Assembly (NCBI RefSeq): GCF_050337105.1
Contig: NZ_JAKJSQ010000034.1
Span: forward strand, 1-42,924
Source of the DNA: Aliivibrio_A kagoshimensis
Lineage (GTDB): Bacteria; Pseudomonadota; Gammaproteobacteria; Enterobacterales; Vibrionaceae
Direction of reading: 5' to 3'
DNA: 42,924 nt
Made by a program: the position numbers and the translations under genes. Below are positions 32,639-40,903 of the stretch, piece after piece (the stretch's first letter is position 1; each line of letters opens with the position of its first letter). A model generated the notes under the pieces. That model was not told where the DNA came from, did no database searches, and saw nothing but the letters and a program-made list of their open reading frames with translations.

Positions 32639-34879
32639 TTATAATGAGCTGTATTTATCACGCAGCCTCTGCCTTATCAACTCAGCCATCGTATTAAAAA
32701 TAAAGGTAATAACAAACAGAATAAATGCTGCCAAGAACAGCACTCGATAGTGCGAACTGCCCACTTCAGATTCTGGCATCTCAATCGCAATATTGGCCGA
32801 TAACGTTCGTAGCCCTTCTAAGATATTCCAATCGAGAACTGGAGTATTCCCCGTTGCCATGAGCACGATCATTGTCTCGCCAACAGCACGACCTAATCCC
32901 ATCATAATGGCAGAGAAGATACCCGGACTCGCGGTAAGTAACACAACTTTAGTCAAGGTTTGCCAAGCCGTCGCACCTAGAGCAAATGAACCATCAGAGA
33001 GATGTTTAGGCACTGAAAATATCGCATCTTCGGCAATAGAAAAAATAGTGGGTATCACCGCAAATCCCATGGCTAATCCAACTACTAAGGCATTTCGTTG
33101 ATCAAACCCGATCCCGTGTTCTGCTAAGAACAGTCGTGCATTACCATTAAACAACCACAACTCAATATCATCGCTCAATAAAAATGAAAGATACCCGATC
33201 ATAACCACAGCGGGGATCAGCAAAAGCGCATGCCAGCCACTAGGCACTCGATAGATCAATGCTTTAGGCAAACAGTGCCACGCAAATCCTAACGCAACCA
33301 TAGCAAATGGCATTAACACTAATATAGAGAGCACTGCAGGCAAGTAGTTATCCACAATTGGAGCAAGCCACAACCCAGCTAAGAAACCCAAAATGACCGT
33401 CGGCAACGCCTCCATGATCTCAATACTCGGTTTGACGTATTTTCTCATCGGCGCTGACATAAAATACGCCGTGTATATCGCCGCAGCCACTGCAATGGGT
33501 ACCGAGAAGATCATCGCATAAACCGCAGCTTTTAATGTGCCGAATGCGATCGGCATCAAGCTCAATTTAGGCTCAAAATCATCCGTAGCTGCCGTCGATT
33601 GCCACACATACTCAGCTTCAGGGTAACCTTCGTACCACACTTTTTTCCATAGCGAACTGATTGATATTTCTGGGTGCTGGTTATCGACATCAAAAATATG
33701 CCAGCTTGTCTCCGTCTCAACGATGAGTTTGTCCGCTCGAGGTGAGATGGCGATCATGTGCGGCGTTTTATCCACTAATTTTTCGCTAAACAGTCGACTT
33801 TCGCTGGTGGTGAAAAAAGCCTCGATGCCTCCTGTTTTATCATAGGTAAAAAAACCTTTACGATAATATTCAGGGACCACTGCTTGAACGTCATCACTGA
33901 CAGTAATGGTACGAATTAATTTCAAGCGCCTTTCACCAGTGCTGATCACATCAAACCATTGTGAAATAGTATTATCTTGATGGGTGACCATCAGTGAGTT
34001 AGCACCTGCTAACAAGGTAAGCCTAGTGCCACAGCGCGCCTCTTTACCGTTACTCACATCCACAATTTCACGCACATGAAAACCGCGCTGACTGATCTCA
34101 ATCACATAAAGTTCAGTGTCACTCAACAGGTAGGCAAAGCGACCATTGGGCGTCACTACGATATCCGTTACTTTACTTGGCGCTAATGGCAACGTCATGC
34201 TCTTGCGCTGCCAAGCCGTATTCGAGTCAGAACCACTTTTATTCAGCATTAATCCAACAACACGGCGATCGGCTGTTTGACCAACTATCACGGCTTGTTT
34301 CTCACTCACTGCTGCGCTTACCTTAATAATCGCACTGCCTTGTAGATCAAGTAGCTCAAGCTCTTGGGATACCCCTTTTTTAAGCTCAACTCGACTCTGT
34401 GCTCGCTGACGGTTTTCGCCACTGGAGATTGGACTAATAAACTTAGGTCTAAACAGAGCAACTTGCCCATCACTTAACCCATAGGCATACCAATTAGAAC
34501 TTGGAACCGATTGACTAAAACTGGTTGCTTGATGCTTGCTGTCATCAATCAAACCGAGAGAGAGTAAAGTGGGTGGCTTATGCTCGGTTTGAGTAGAGTT
34601 ACTTTCCGGAATCAGCGAAAGCGTTTTAAACCCACCCTGCGCATCAAATCGGTAACTCAGTTCACCATATTCATCCGTAGCAATGGCAACTGATGGCTCA
34701 GAAAACGAGATTGAGATTGTCTCATTTTTGCTCACTTTTGCCGATTCGAACAAGGGAGTAATGACATATAGAAGATAGAAAAATATCAGTAGCAACGCCA
34801 ACAGCACAGTGACACCGCCAGCCGTTATCATATAGCGGGTCAGTGTGTCCTTTAGCTTTCTGACTGCATCTCTGTTCAT
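32639..34879 (-). CDS. pstC: Phosphate ABC transporter permease PstC, long form
   Basis: A 746-residue permease, against 319 in E. coli PstC. After one N-terminal helix (about 14-40) comes a domain of about 370 residues on the outer side of the membrane with repeated, beta-propeller-like segments (for example VTPNGRFAYLLSDTELYVIEI and ISPRADKLIVETETSWHIFDV). The membrane permease domain follows from about 440 (IAFGTLKAAVYAMIFSVPIA), with EAA loop SFALGATAWQTLTKVVLLTASPGIFSA. I chose the ATG at 34879 because GGGAG lies 5 nt upstream. A start six codons earlier would overlap the pstS stop. A sensory or scaffolding role for the domain is speculation. Confidence 0.9.
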   Translation of the reverse strand: MNRDAVRKLKDTLTRYMITAGGVTVLLALLLIFFYLLYVITPLFESAKVSKNETISISFSEPSVAIATDEYGELSYRFDAQGGFKTLSLIPESNSTQTEHKPPTLLSLGLIDDSKHQATSFSQSVPSSNWYAYGLSDGQVALFRPKFISPISSGENRQRAQSRVELKKGVSQELELLDLQGSAIIKVSAAVSEKQAVIVGQTADRRVVGLMLNKSGSDSNTAWQRKSMTLPLAPSKVTDIVVTPNGRFAYLLSDTELYVIEISQRGFHVREIVDVSNGKEARCGTRLTLLAGANSLMVTHQDNTISQWFDVISTGERRLKLIRTITVSDDVQAVVPEYYRKGFFTYDKTGGIEAFFTTSESRLFSEKLVDKTPHMIAISPRADKLIVETETSWHIFDVDNQHPEISISSLWKKVWYEGYPEAEYVWQSTAATDDFEPKLSLMPIAFGTLKAAVYAMIFSVPIAVAAAIYTAYFMSAPMRKYVKPSIEIMEALPTVILGFLAGLWLAPIVDNYLPAVLSILVLMPFAMVALGFAWHCLPKALIYRVPSGWHALLLIPAVVMIGYLSFLLSDDIELWLFNGNARLFLAEHGIGFDQRNALVVGLAMGFAVIPTIFSIAEDAIFSVPKHLSDGSFALGATAWQTLTKVVLLTASPGIFSAIMMGLGRAVGETMIVLMATGNTPVLDWNILEGLRTLSANIAIEMPESEVGSSHYRVLFLAAFILFVITFIFNTMAELIRQRLRDKYSSL

Positions 34880-34893
34880 CACTTCTCCCGGCA

Positions 34894-35907
34894 TCATCCC
34901 TGTAGCCCAACGTTTTGTAGCTCTTTTTGAATCACAGTGGCAGGCAGTGCAATGTAGCCCTCTTTTTCGACCACCGATTGACCATCGGCAGAAAGAATAA
35001 AGCGTATGAACTCAGACTCAAGTGGACTTAACGCTTCATGTGGCGGCTTATTAACATAAATATAGAGATATCGTGATAGTGGGTACTTACCATTAATGGC
35101 ATTCTCTTTGGATGCGGTGACGTAATGAGTGCCATTTTTTGCAATGGGTACAAGCTTAACACCCGTTGATTGATAACCCGAACCAGAGTATCCAATTGAG
35201 TTCAAAGAGGAGGCTATAGACTGCACCACCGATGCCGAACCTGGCTGCTCATTAACGTTCACTTTAAAGTCACCATTGCAAAGTGCTGACTGCTTAAAAA
35301 ATCCATACGTACCGGACACCGAGTTACGCCCAAAAAGTTGCACTCTTTTTTCACTCCATTCCCCCGTCAAACCAAGATCACCCCACTTCACAATCGGTTC
35401 GACAGCCCCACACCAGAATGTGGCAGAGAAGAGTGAATCCAGTTGCTTAAAATTCAAGCCCTTGATCGGGTTATCGCGGTGTACAAAGATCCCCAAGCTG
35501 TCTAAGGCCACACGGATTTGCATCGGTTTGTAACCATATTGACGCTCGAAGGCTTCAATTTCACGTGACTTCATCGATCGACTCATTGGCCCAAATTGAG
35601 CGGTCCCCTCTATTAATGCGGGAGGGGCTGTAGACGAACCAGCGGCTTGTATTTGGATATTGACACTTGGGTAGAGGTATTTAAATCGCTCTCCCCATTG
35701 AGTGATCATGCTGCCTAAAGTATCTGAGCCTACCGATGACAGGTTACCTGATATGCCACTAACAGATTGGTAACTTGGTAGGGTAAGAGTCTCTTCGGAC
35801 GATACTGATAAAGGCTGAACATAAAAAGCAGCAATAACCAACAACGTAGCTCGATAGGCTACGTTATTTTTGATGGAAAGAATGACTCTTTTTCGTATGT
35901 TACTCAT
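34894..35907 (-). CDS. pstS: Phosphate-binding protein PstS
   Basis: A 337-residue periplasmic phosphate-binding protein. The N-terminal hydrophobic stretch (about 15-35, ending FYVQPLSVSSEE) is a likely signal sequence, with a basic start RKRVILSIKNN. Phosphate-contact motifs are SVGSDTLGSMITQW and AAGSSTAPPALIEG, with RNSVSGTYGFFK further on. It overlaps phoR by 4 bp (ATGA type) on one side and precedes pstC on the other. It therefore lacks its own promoter here, unlike E. coli pstS. Confidence 0.9.
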   Translation of the reverse strand: MSNIRKRVILSIKNNVAYRATLLVIAAFYVQPLSVSSEETLTLPSYQSVSGISGNLSSVGSDTLGSMITQWGERFKYLYPSVNIQIQAAGSSTAPPALIEGTAQFGPMSRSMKSREIEAFERQYGYKPMQIRVALDSLGIFVHRDNPIKGLNFKQLDSLFSATFWCGAVEPIVKWGDLGLTGEWSEKRVQLFGRNSVSGTYGFFKQSALCNGDFKVNVNEQPGSASVVQSIASSLNSIGYSGSGYQSTGVKLVPIAKNGTHYVTASKENAINGKYPLSRYLYIYVNKPPHEALSPLESEFIRFILSADGQSVVEKEGYIALPATVIQKELQNVGLQG

Positions 35908-37214
35908 TCACACCCTGCTGTACTCAATAACCGCTTTGGTAATACAAAGGAGAAGGTTGACCCACGATTGACTTCACTCTTGATCGACAAGTGCGCATCA
36001 TGATGACTTAAGGCGTGTTTGACAATAGCCAACCCTAATCCACTTCCTCCTGTTTCTCGAGAACGCGCTTTGTCTACACGGTAAAAACGTTCGGTTAAAT
36101 GGTGTATGTGTTGCGGAGCAATGCCTTGCCCACTGTCTGTAACTTTAAAGCAGGCTCCTTCCGGTGTTTGAAGCCAATCAACCACAATACTGGCTTTTGC
36201 CGGTGTATGTTTCACCGCGTTATAGACTAAATTTGAGATTGCACTTCTTAACTGGTCTTCATCACCCATCACTTTCAACCTTTTGTCCACATTAAAGGTG
36301 AAGTCGTGCTCATCTGCCCCGCTGAGTGCGACGGCTTCTTTTTCTAGGATCTCTATAATAGAAGGAATGTTCACCACTTCATTGAGATCATGAGAAGGTG
36401 CCGCCTCGATCTTAGAGAGTGTGAGTAACTGTTTCACTAAGCTGTTCATGCGCATTAACTGTTCAGTCATCACACCATGTGCTTTCACCCACATAGGGCC
36501 AACCAAGATTTCTGGCTCTTTAGACATCTCCAAGTAACCTTGTAATACGGTCATAGGAGTGCGTAACTCGTGAGAAACATTGGCCAAGAAATTTTGTCTC
36601 ATTCCTTCTAACTGCTTTAATTTTGAGATATCTCGGACCACCATCAGGTGCTCACCATCGGTATACGGTACAATTCGAAGTTCTAAGGTTCGTTCAAGAT
36701 TCAAAGGTGAAGGCATCTCAAGAGGCGCAGAAAAGTCACGACTCTTTAAATAGTGAATAAATTCAGGGTTTCTAACTAAATTACTGATTGGTTGTCCTGA
36801 ATCATCCGGCCAGCGAAAACCGAGCAGTGACTGTCCTAAGGTATTGCACCACACAATATTTCCCTCAGCACGAAAAACAATGACCGCATCAGGAAGCGCC
36901 TCTGCACCATTTCGAAAGCGTCGAATCAAACCTGACAGCTCACTTCGACGTCGCCTATGCCGTTTCTGAAGCCGATACATACCATCAAAAATTGGTCGCC
37001 AACTCCCCGTTCCGGAAGGGGGTAGTCCTCTTTTATCAGAGAGTAACCAACGCAGTACCTTCATCTGGTTGTGCATATGCCATAACAGTTGAATGACGGT
37101 GCCAACCAATAAAAACCACACCATATGATCGAATAATAAGCCGGCGATAATCCAAGGGATGTAAAAAAACATCGACTCAAGGATCAATCGTTTCCATGAC
37201 AATTTATCGACCAT
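35904..37214 (-). CDS. phoR: Phosphate regulon sensor kinase PhoR
   Basis: A 436-residue membrane histidine kinase. Two close hydrophobic segments (about 11-28 and 31-46), with almost no periplasmic part, are followed by a basic linker, a PAS domain (about 103-200, ALPDAVIVFRAEGNIVWCN), the H-box FLANVSHELRTP (phospho-accepting H215), N-box AISNLVYNAVKHTP, and G boxes VTDSGQGIA and GGSGLGLAIVKH. With no sensor domain of its own, it reads phosphate through Pst and PhoU and phosphorylates PhoB. It starts 32 bp after phoB and overlaps pstS by 4 bp. Confidence 0.95.
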   Translation of the reverse strand: MVDKLSWKRLILESMFFYIPWIIAGLLFDHMVWFLLVGTVIQLLWHMHNQMKVLRWLLSDKRGLPPSGTGSWRPIFDGMYRLQKRHRRRRSELSGLIRRFRNGAEALPDAVIVFRAEGNIVWCNTLGQSLLGFRWPDDSGQPISNLVRNPEFIHYLKSRDFSAPLEMPSPLNLERTLELRIVPYTDGEHLMVVRDISKLKQLEGMRQNFLANVSHELRTPMTVLQGYLEMSKEPEILVGPMWVKAHGVMTEQLMRMNSLVKQLLTLSKIEAAPSHDLNEVVNIPSIIEILEKEAVALSGADEHDFTFNVDKRLKVMGDEDQLRSAISNLVYNAVKHTPAKASIVVDWLQTPEGACFKVTDSGQGIAPQHIHHLTERFYRVDKARSRETGGSGLGLAIVKHALSHHDAHLSIKSEVNRGSTFSFVLPKRLLSTAGCE

Positions 37215-37246
37215 TAATGACTCCCGCTTACGTCTGTATTACTTGT

Positions 37247-37936
37247 TTATGATTTAGTAGAAAAGCGGTAACCCGCACCGCGCACAGTTTGAATCAACTT
37301 AGCGTGATCTTCTGCTTCCAGCGCTTTGCGAAGTCGACGTATATGAACATCAACTGTCCGGTCTTCAACATAGACATTGGTGCCCCAAACATGGTTCAGT
37401 AACTGCTCTCGACTATAAACTCGCTCTTGGTGAGTCATGAAGAAATGCAGCATTTTGAACTCAGTAGGCCCCATATCCAATGGCCTTTCATTTGAAGTCA
37501 CTCGATGTGATACTGGGTTTAACTTTAACCCTTGAACATCAATCACTTCTTCAATTGAAGTAGGAGAAACACGGCGAATAACCGCTTTCAAACGAGCGAT
37601 AAGCTCTTTTGGCGAAAAAGGTTTAGTAATGTAATCATCGGCACCAACTTCTAAGCCGCGCACTTTATCCTCTTCTTCCCCACGAGCAGTTAGCATCACA
37701 ACCGGGATATTTCGTGTAAACTCTTCACGTTTCAGATGCTTAATGAAATTAATACCTGTCCCGCCAGGTAGCATCCAATCAAGCAAAATCAGATCTGGGT
37801 AAGGCTCACATATTTTTGATAATGCTGAGTCATAATCTTCAGCTTCAATCGGTTCATAACCTTTTTGTTCTAAAACAAAGCAGAGCATTTCGCGAATCGG
37901 AGCTTCGTCCTCAACGACTAGAATCCTTCTTGACAT
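37247..37936 (-). CDS. phoB: Phosphate regulon response regulator PhoB
   Basis: A 229-residue OmpR-type response regulator. The receiver domain has acidic pocket E9/D10/E11, phosphorylated D53 (LLDWMLPGG) and the conserved K in KPFSPKELIARLKAV. The C-terminal winged helix ends VDVHIRRLRKALE and VRGAGYRFS. The length matches E. coli PhoB (229). It is the first gene of the run. A Pho box and a matching -10 lie directly upstream, so it activates its own operon when phosphate is low. Confidence 0.97.
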   Translation of the reverse strand: MSRRILVVEDEAPIREMLCFVLEQKGYEPIEAEDYDSALSKICEPYPDLILLDWMLPGGTGINFIKHLKREEFTRNIPVVMLTARGEEEDKVRGLEVGADDYITKPFSPKELIARLKAVIRRVSPTSIEEVIDVQGLKLNPVSHRVTSNERPLDMGPTEFKMLHFFMTHQERVYSREQLLNHVWGTNVYVEDRTVDVHIRRLRKALEAEDHAKLIQTVRGAGYRFSTKS

Positions 37937-37971
37937 AATCTATACCTAGTTGATTAATCTATACCTTGAGC

Positions 37972-37977
37972 ATTATC
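37972..37977 (-). promoter_or_regulatory. Putative -10 box of the phoB operon
   Basis: GATAAT on the minus strand, starting about 11 bp downstream of the Pho box, which replaces the -35. This is the usual PhoB-dependent spacing. The 5' untranslated region would be about 28 nt. Confidence 0.6.
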
Positions 37978-37987
37978 TAACCTAAGT

Positions 37988-38005
37988 ATGACACTTTTGT
38001 GACGA
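37988..38005 (-). promoter_or_regulatory. Pho box upstream of phoB
   Basis: TCGTCAC-AAAA-GTGTCAT on the minus strand fits the 7-4-7 Pho box CTGTCAT-A4-CTGTCAC well in both half-sites. It lies 51 bp before the phoB start. It is the only such site I found in the phoB-yjjV run. Confidence 0.75.
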
Positions 38006-38146
38006 ATTGAAACAATATCACCTGTTGATGAGTGATTTTTCACCAAGGTTCTATTTTCATGACTTTTCCTTGACCGTTTTGCTCAAGACAAACTGACTAA
38101 AATCCCCTATGATAAGTGCCAACTATTTTACTAGGAATGTATTATC

Positions 38147-39067
38147 ATGATGTGGTTTAAGAACTGCCTTGTTTACCGTTTTAGCAAAGAGATTGATCTA
38201 CAAGCTGAACAGTTAGAGAAGCAACTGGAAGAGTTTCGTTTTACTCCATGTGGTAGTCAAGACCTACAAAAGTTTGGCTGGGTAACCGCAATGGGCCGTC
38301 ATGGCGATATGATGACTCATGTATCAGCGAACAATATCCTCGTCTGTGCTAAGAAAGAGGAGAAGATGTTACCGGCTTCTGTAATAAAAGACTCTCTCGC
38401 CGTCAAAGTGGATGCCGCTGAATTAGAACAAGGACGTCCTCTTAAAAAGAAAGAAAAAGAGGCCTTAAAAGATGACATTGTGATGGATCTTCTTCCTCGT
38501 GCCTTTAGCCGTCATAACCAAACTTATGCTCTGATCATGCCAAAAGCAGGATTAGTACTGGTTGATGCCAGCAGTTACAAAAAAGCGGAAGATCTGCTTG
38601 CGCTATTAAGAAAGTCCATGGGCTCTCTTCCTGTTGTTCCTGTCGTTGCTGACAAAGCCGTTGAGCTCACGTTAACCGAATGGGTTCGCTCTGGTGTCAC
38701 ACCTAAAGGTTACGAAATGGGTGAAGAGGCTGAGCTAACCTCTATTCTTGAAGGTGGCGGTGTCATTCGTTGTAAACAGCAAGAGCTTGTTTGTGATGAG
38801 ATTCATGCACACATCGAAGCAGACAAAGTGGTCACTAAGCTTGCGATTAATTGGCAAGATCGCATTCAGATGGTATTAGCTGAAGATTTATCACTTAAGC
38901 GTCTTAAGTTTAGTGATGAGTTAAGGGATCAAAATGAGGATATTGACCATGAAGACAAAGCAGCACGTTTTGATGCAGATTTAGCATTAATGTCTTCTGA
39001 GTTAGAGGTATTCCTACCCGATCTGTTTGACGCTATTGGTGGCATTGAGAAATCTGACCAGCAGTAA
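38147..39067 (+). CDS. rdgC: Recombination-associated protein RdgC
   Basis: A 306-residue ring-forming DNA-binding protein that restrains RecA. Typical stretches are MWFKNCLVYRF, GWVTAMGRHGDMMTH, LLPRAFSRHNQTYALIMP and KLAINWQDRIQMVLAEDLSLKRLKF. The length is close to E. coli (303). It is divergent from phoB, with about 210 bp between the starts, and ends in a good terminator. Two ATGs in tandem (38147 and 38150) make the start ambiguous by one codon. Confidence 0.95.
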   Translation: MMWFKNCLVYRFSKEIDLQAEQLEKQLEEFRFTPCGSQDLQKFGWVTAMGRHGDMMTHVSANNILVCAKKEEKMLPASVIKDSLAVKVDAAELEQGRPLKKKEKEALKDDIVMDLLPRAFSRHNQTYALIMPKAGLVLVDASSYKKAEDLLALLRKSMGSLPVVPVVADKAVELTLTEWVRSGVTPKGYEMGEEAELTSILEGGGVIRCKQQELVCDEIHAHIEADKVVTKLAINWQDRIQMVLAEDLSLKRLKFSDELRDQNEDIDHEDKAARFDADLALMSSELEVFLPDLFDAIGGIEKSDQQ

Positions 39068-39095
39068 CGCCTCGTTTCATCCTTTCCTGATATCA

Positions 39096-39125
39096 AAAAT
39101 AGAGCCTATGTGGCTCTATTTTTTT
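39096..39125 (+). terminator. Terminator of rdgC
   Basis: AATAGAGCC and GGCTCTATT form a 9-bp stem with loop TATGT, followed by seven T, about 30 bp after the rdgC stop. Confidence 0.9.
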
Positions 39126-39235
39126 ATCTCTCTTAATCATTGGCGATCTCACTCTTTTAAAGGTAAAATCCAGCCTCATTTTTTATGCCATTAAGTGGCG
39201 TAACCCTGACTTATAATCAGACAAAGAAGAACCCC

Positions 39236-40618
39236 ATGTTTATACCAGAACTCCTCTCCCCCGCGGGAAGCCTTAAAAATATGCGTTACGCTTTTGCTTA
39301 TGGTGCAGATGCCGTTTATGCAGGACAGCCTCGTTACAGTCTTCGTGTTCGTAATAACGAATTTAATCATGAGAACTTGAAGATCGGTATTGATGAAGCA
39401 CACGCTCAAGGCAAAAAACTGTATGTGGTGTGTAACATCCAACCACATAACTCAAAATTAAAGACCTTCATCCGTGATCTAAAACCTATCGTTGAGATGG
39501 GTCCGGATGCACTGATTATGTCTGATCCTGGTTTAATCATGATGGTTCGCGAAAACTTTCCTGATGTGGCAATTCACCTCTCGGTTCAAGCAAATGCCGT
39601 TAACTGGGCAACGGTGAAGTTTTGGTCAACGCAAGGTGTTGAACGCGTCATTCTTTCTCGTGAACTCTCTCTTGAAGAGATTGAAGAGATCAGAGAACAC
39701 TGCCCTGAAACCGAGTTAGAAATTTTTGTGCACGGCGCTCTTTGCATGGCTTATTCTGGTCGCTGCTTGCTCTCTGGATACATGAATAAACGAGATCCTA
39801 ACCAAGGGACTTGCACCAATGCGTGTCGTTGGGAGTATTCAGCTGAAAAAGCCACAGAAGATGAAACGGGGCAGATTGTAGAGATTCAAGATGCCGCAGC
39901 GGTGCAAACTCATCAACCTGAAGCGCGTCCAGATAATACTCTAGGACTCGGCAAGCCAACCGATGAAGTAGTCTTACTCTCTGAAGCACATCGTCCTGAA
40001 GAGAAGATGGCCGCTTTTGAAGATGAGCATGGTACTTACATCATGAACTCAAAAGATCTTCGTGCTATCCAACATGTTGAACGTCTTACTAAGATGGGCG
40101 TTCATTCGCTTAAGATTGAAGGTCGTACTAAGTCTTTTTACTACTGTGCACGTACCGCTCAAGTGTATCGTAAAGCGATTGATGATGCTGTCGCAGGTAA
40201 ACCTTTTGACCAAAGCTTAATGGGCACACTTGAGAGCCTAGCACACCGTGGCTATACAGAAGGTTTCTTGCGTCGTCACACGCATGATGCCTATCAGAAT
40301 TACGATTACGGCTACTCTATTTCAGATACGCAACAGTTTGTTGGAGAGTTTACAGGAAAACGACGTGGTGCTCTTGCTGAGGTCGACGTGAAGAACAAGT
40401 TCATGGTGGGTGACAGCCTTGAGATGATGACACCTAATGGTAATGTCACGTTTACGTTAGAGCAGATGGAAAACCGAAAAAGTGAAGTGATTGACGATGC
40501 CAAAGGTAATGGTCACTTTGTATTTATTCCAGTTCCAGAAGATGTTGATCTAAGCTACGGGTTATTAATGCGTAACTTCCATCAAGGACAAGATACGCGC
40601 AATCCTCAAGGTAAGTAA
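39236..40618 (+). CDS. trhP: tRNA 5-hydroxyuridine synthesis protein TrhP (YegQ, U32 peptidase family)
   Basis: A 460-residue U32-family protein closely following E. coli YegQ/TrhP: ELLSPAGSLKNMRYAFAYGADAVYAG at the start, the cysteine-containing core HGALCMAYSGRCLLSGYM and NQGTCTNACRWEY, then TAFEDEHGTYIMNSKDLRAI-type sequence and LKIEGRTKSFYYCARTAQVYRK. In E. coli TrhP makes 5-hydroxyuridine at tRNA position 34 using prephenate and an iron-sulfur cluster, held by conserved cysteines. I use the ATG at 39236; the frame is open 17 codons earlier but lacks family similarity there. Immediately behind, 3 bp after the stop, lies a ferredoxin gene. Confidence 0.92.
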   Translation: MFIPELLSPAGSLKNMRYAFAYGADAVYAGQPRYSLRVRNNEFNHENLKIGIDEAHAQGKKLYVVCNIQPHNSKLKTFIRDLKPIVEMGPDALIMSDPGLIMMVRENFPDVAIHLSVQANAVNWATVKFWSTQGVERVILSRELSLEEIEEIREHCPETELEIFVHGALCMAYSGRCLLSGYMNKRDPNQGTCTNACRWEYSAEKATEDETGQIVEIQDAAAVQTHQPEARPDNTLGLGKPTDEVVLLSEAHRPEEKMAAFEDEHGTYIMNSKDLRAIQHVERLTKMGVHSLKIEGRTKSFYYCARTAQVYRKAIDDAVAGKPFDQSLMGTLESLAHRGYTEGFLRRHTHDAYQNYDYGYSISDTQQFVGEFTGKRRGALAEVDVKNKFMVGDSLEMMTPNGNVTFTLEQMENRKSEVIDDAKGNGHFVFIPVPEDVDLSYGLLMRNFHQGQDTRNPQGK

Positions 40619-40621
40619 ACG

Positions 40622-40876
40622 ATGGCATTACTGATTAACTCTAAATGTATTAATTGCGACATGTGTGATCCCGAGTGCCCTAACGAGGCGATCACCATGG
40701 GCGATGATATTTATGAGATCAATCCAGATAAATGCACCGAGTGTGTAGGCCATTACGATGTGCCAACTTGCCAATCAGTTTGTCCTATTAATAACTGCAT
40801 CATTACCGATCCGAGTAATGTTGAATCAGAAGAGCAGCTACTGGATAAATTTGTTCGCCTTCAGAACCTAGCGTAA
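40622..40876 (+). CDS. yfhL: YfhL-type 2[4Fe-4S] ferredoxin
   Basis: An 84-residue ferredoxin. The first cluster motif is CINCDMCDPECPNEA and the second CTECVGHYDVPTCQSVCP, with the long insertion after the first two cysteines that marks the YfhL subgroup. MALLINSKCINCDMC and MGDDIYEINPDKCTECVGHY are almost those of E. coli YfhL. It starts 3 bp after trhP, so the two are cotranslated. An electron-donor or cluster role for TrhP is a reasonable inference; in E. coli the two genes are apart. Confidence 0.92.
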   Translation: MALLINSKCINCDMCDPECPNEAITMGDDIYEINPDKCTECVGHYDVPTCQSVCPINNCIITDPSNVESEEQLLDKFVRLQNLA

Positions 40877-40881
40877 ACCAG

Positions 40882-40903
40882 CAGCACCTTAGTGGTGCTG
40901 TTT
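40882..40903 (+). terminator. Possible terminator after yfhL
   Basis: CAGCACC and GGTGCTG pair around TTAGT, followed by only three T. It overlaps the stop codon of the convergent diguanylate cyclase gene. It may be a weak terminator. Confidence 0.45.
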
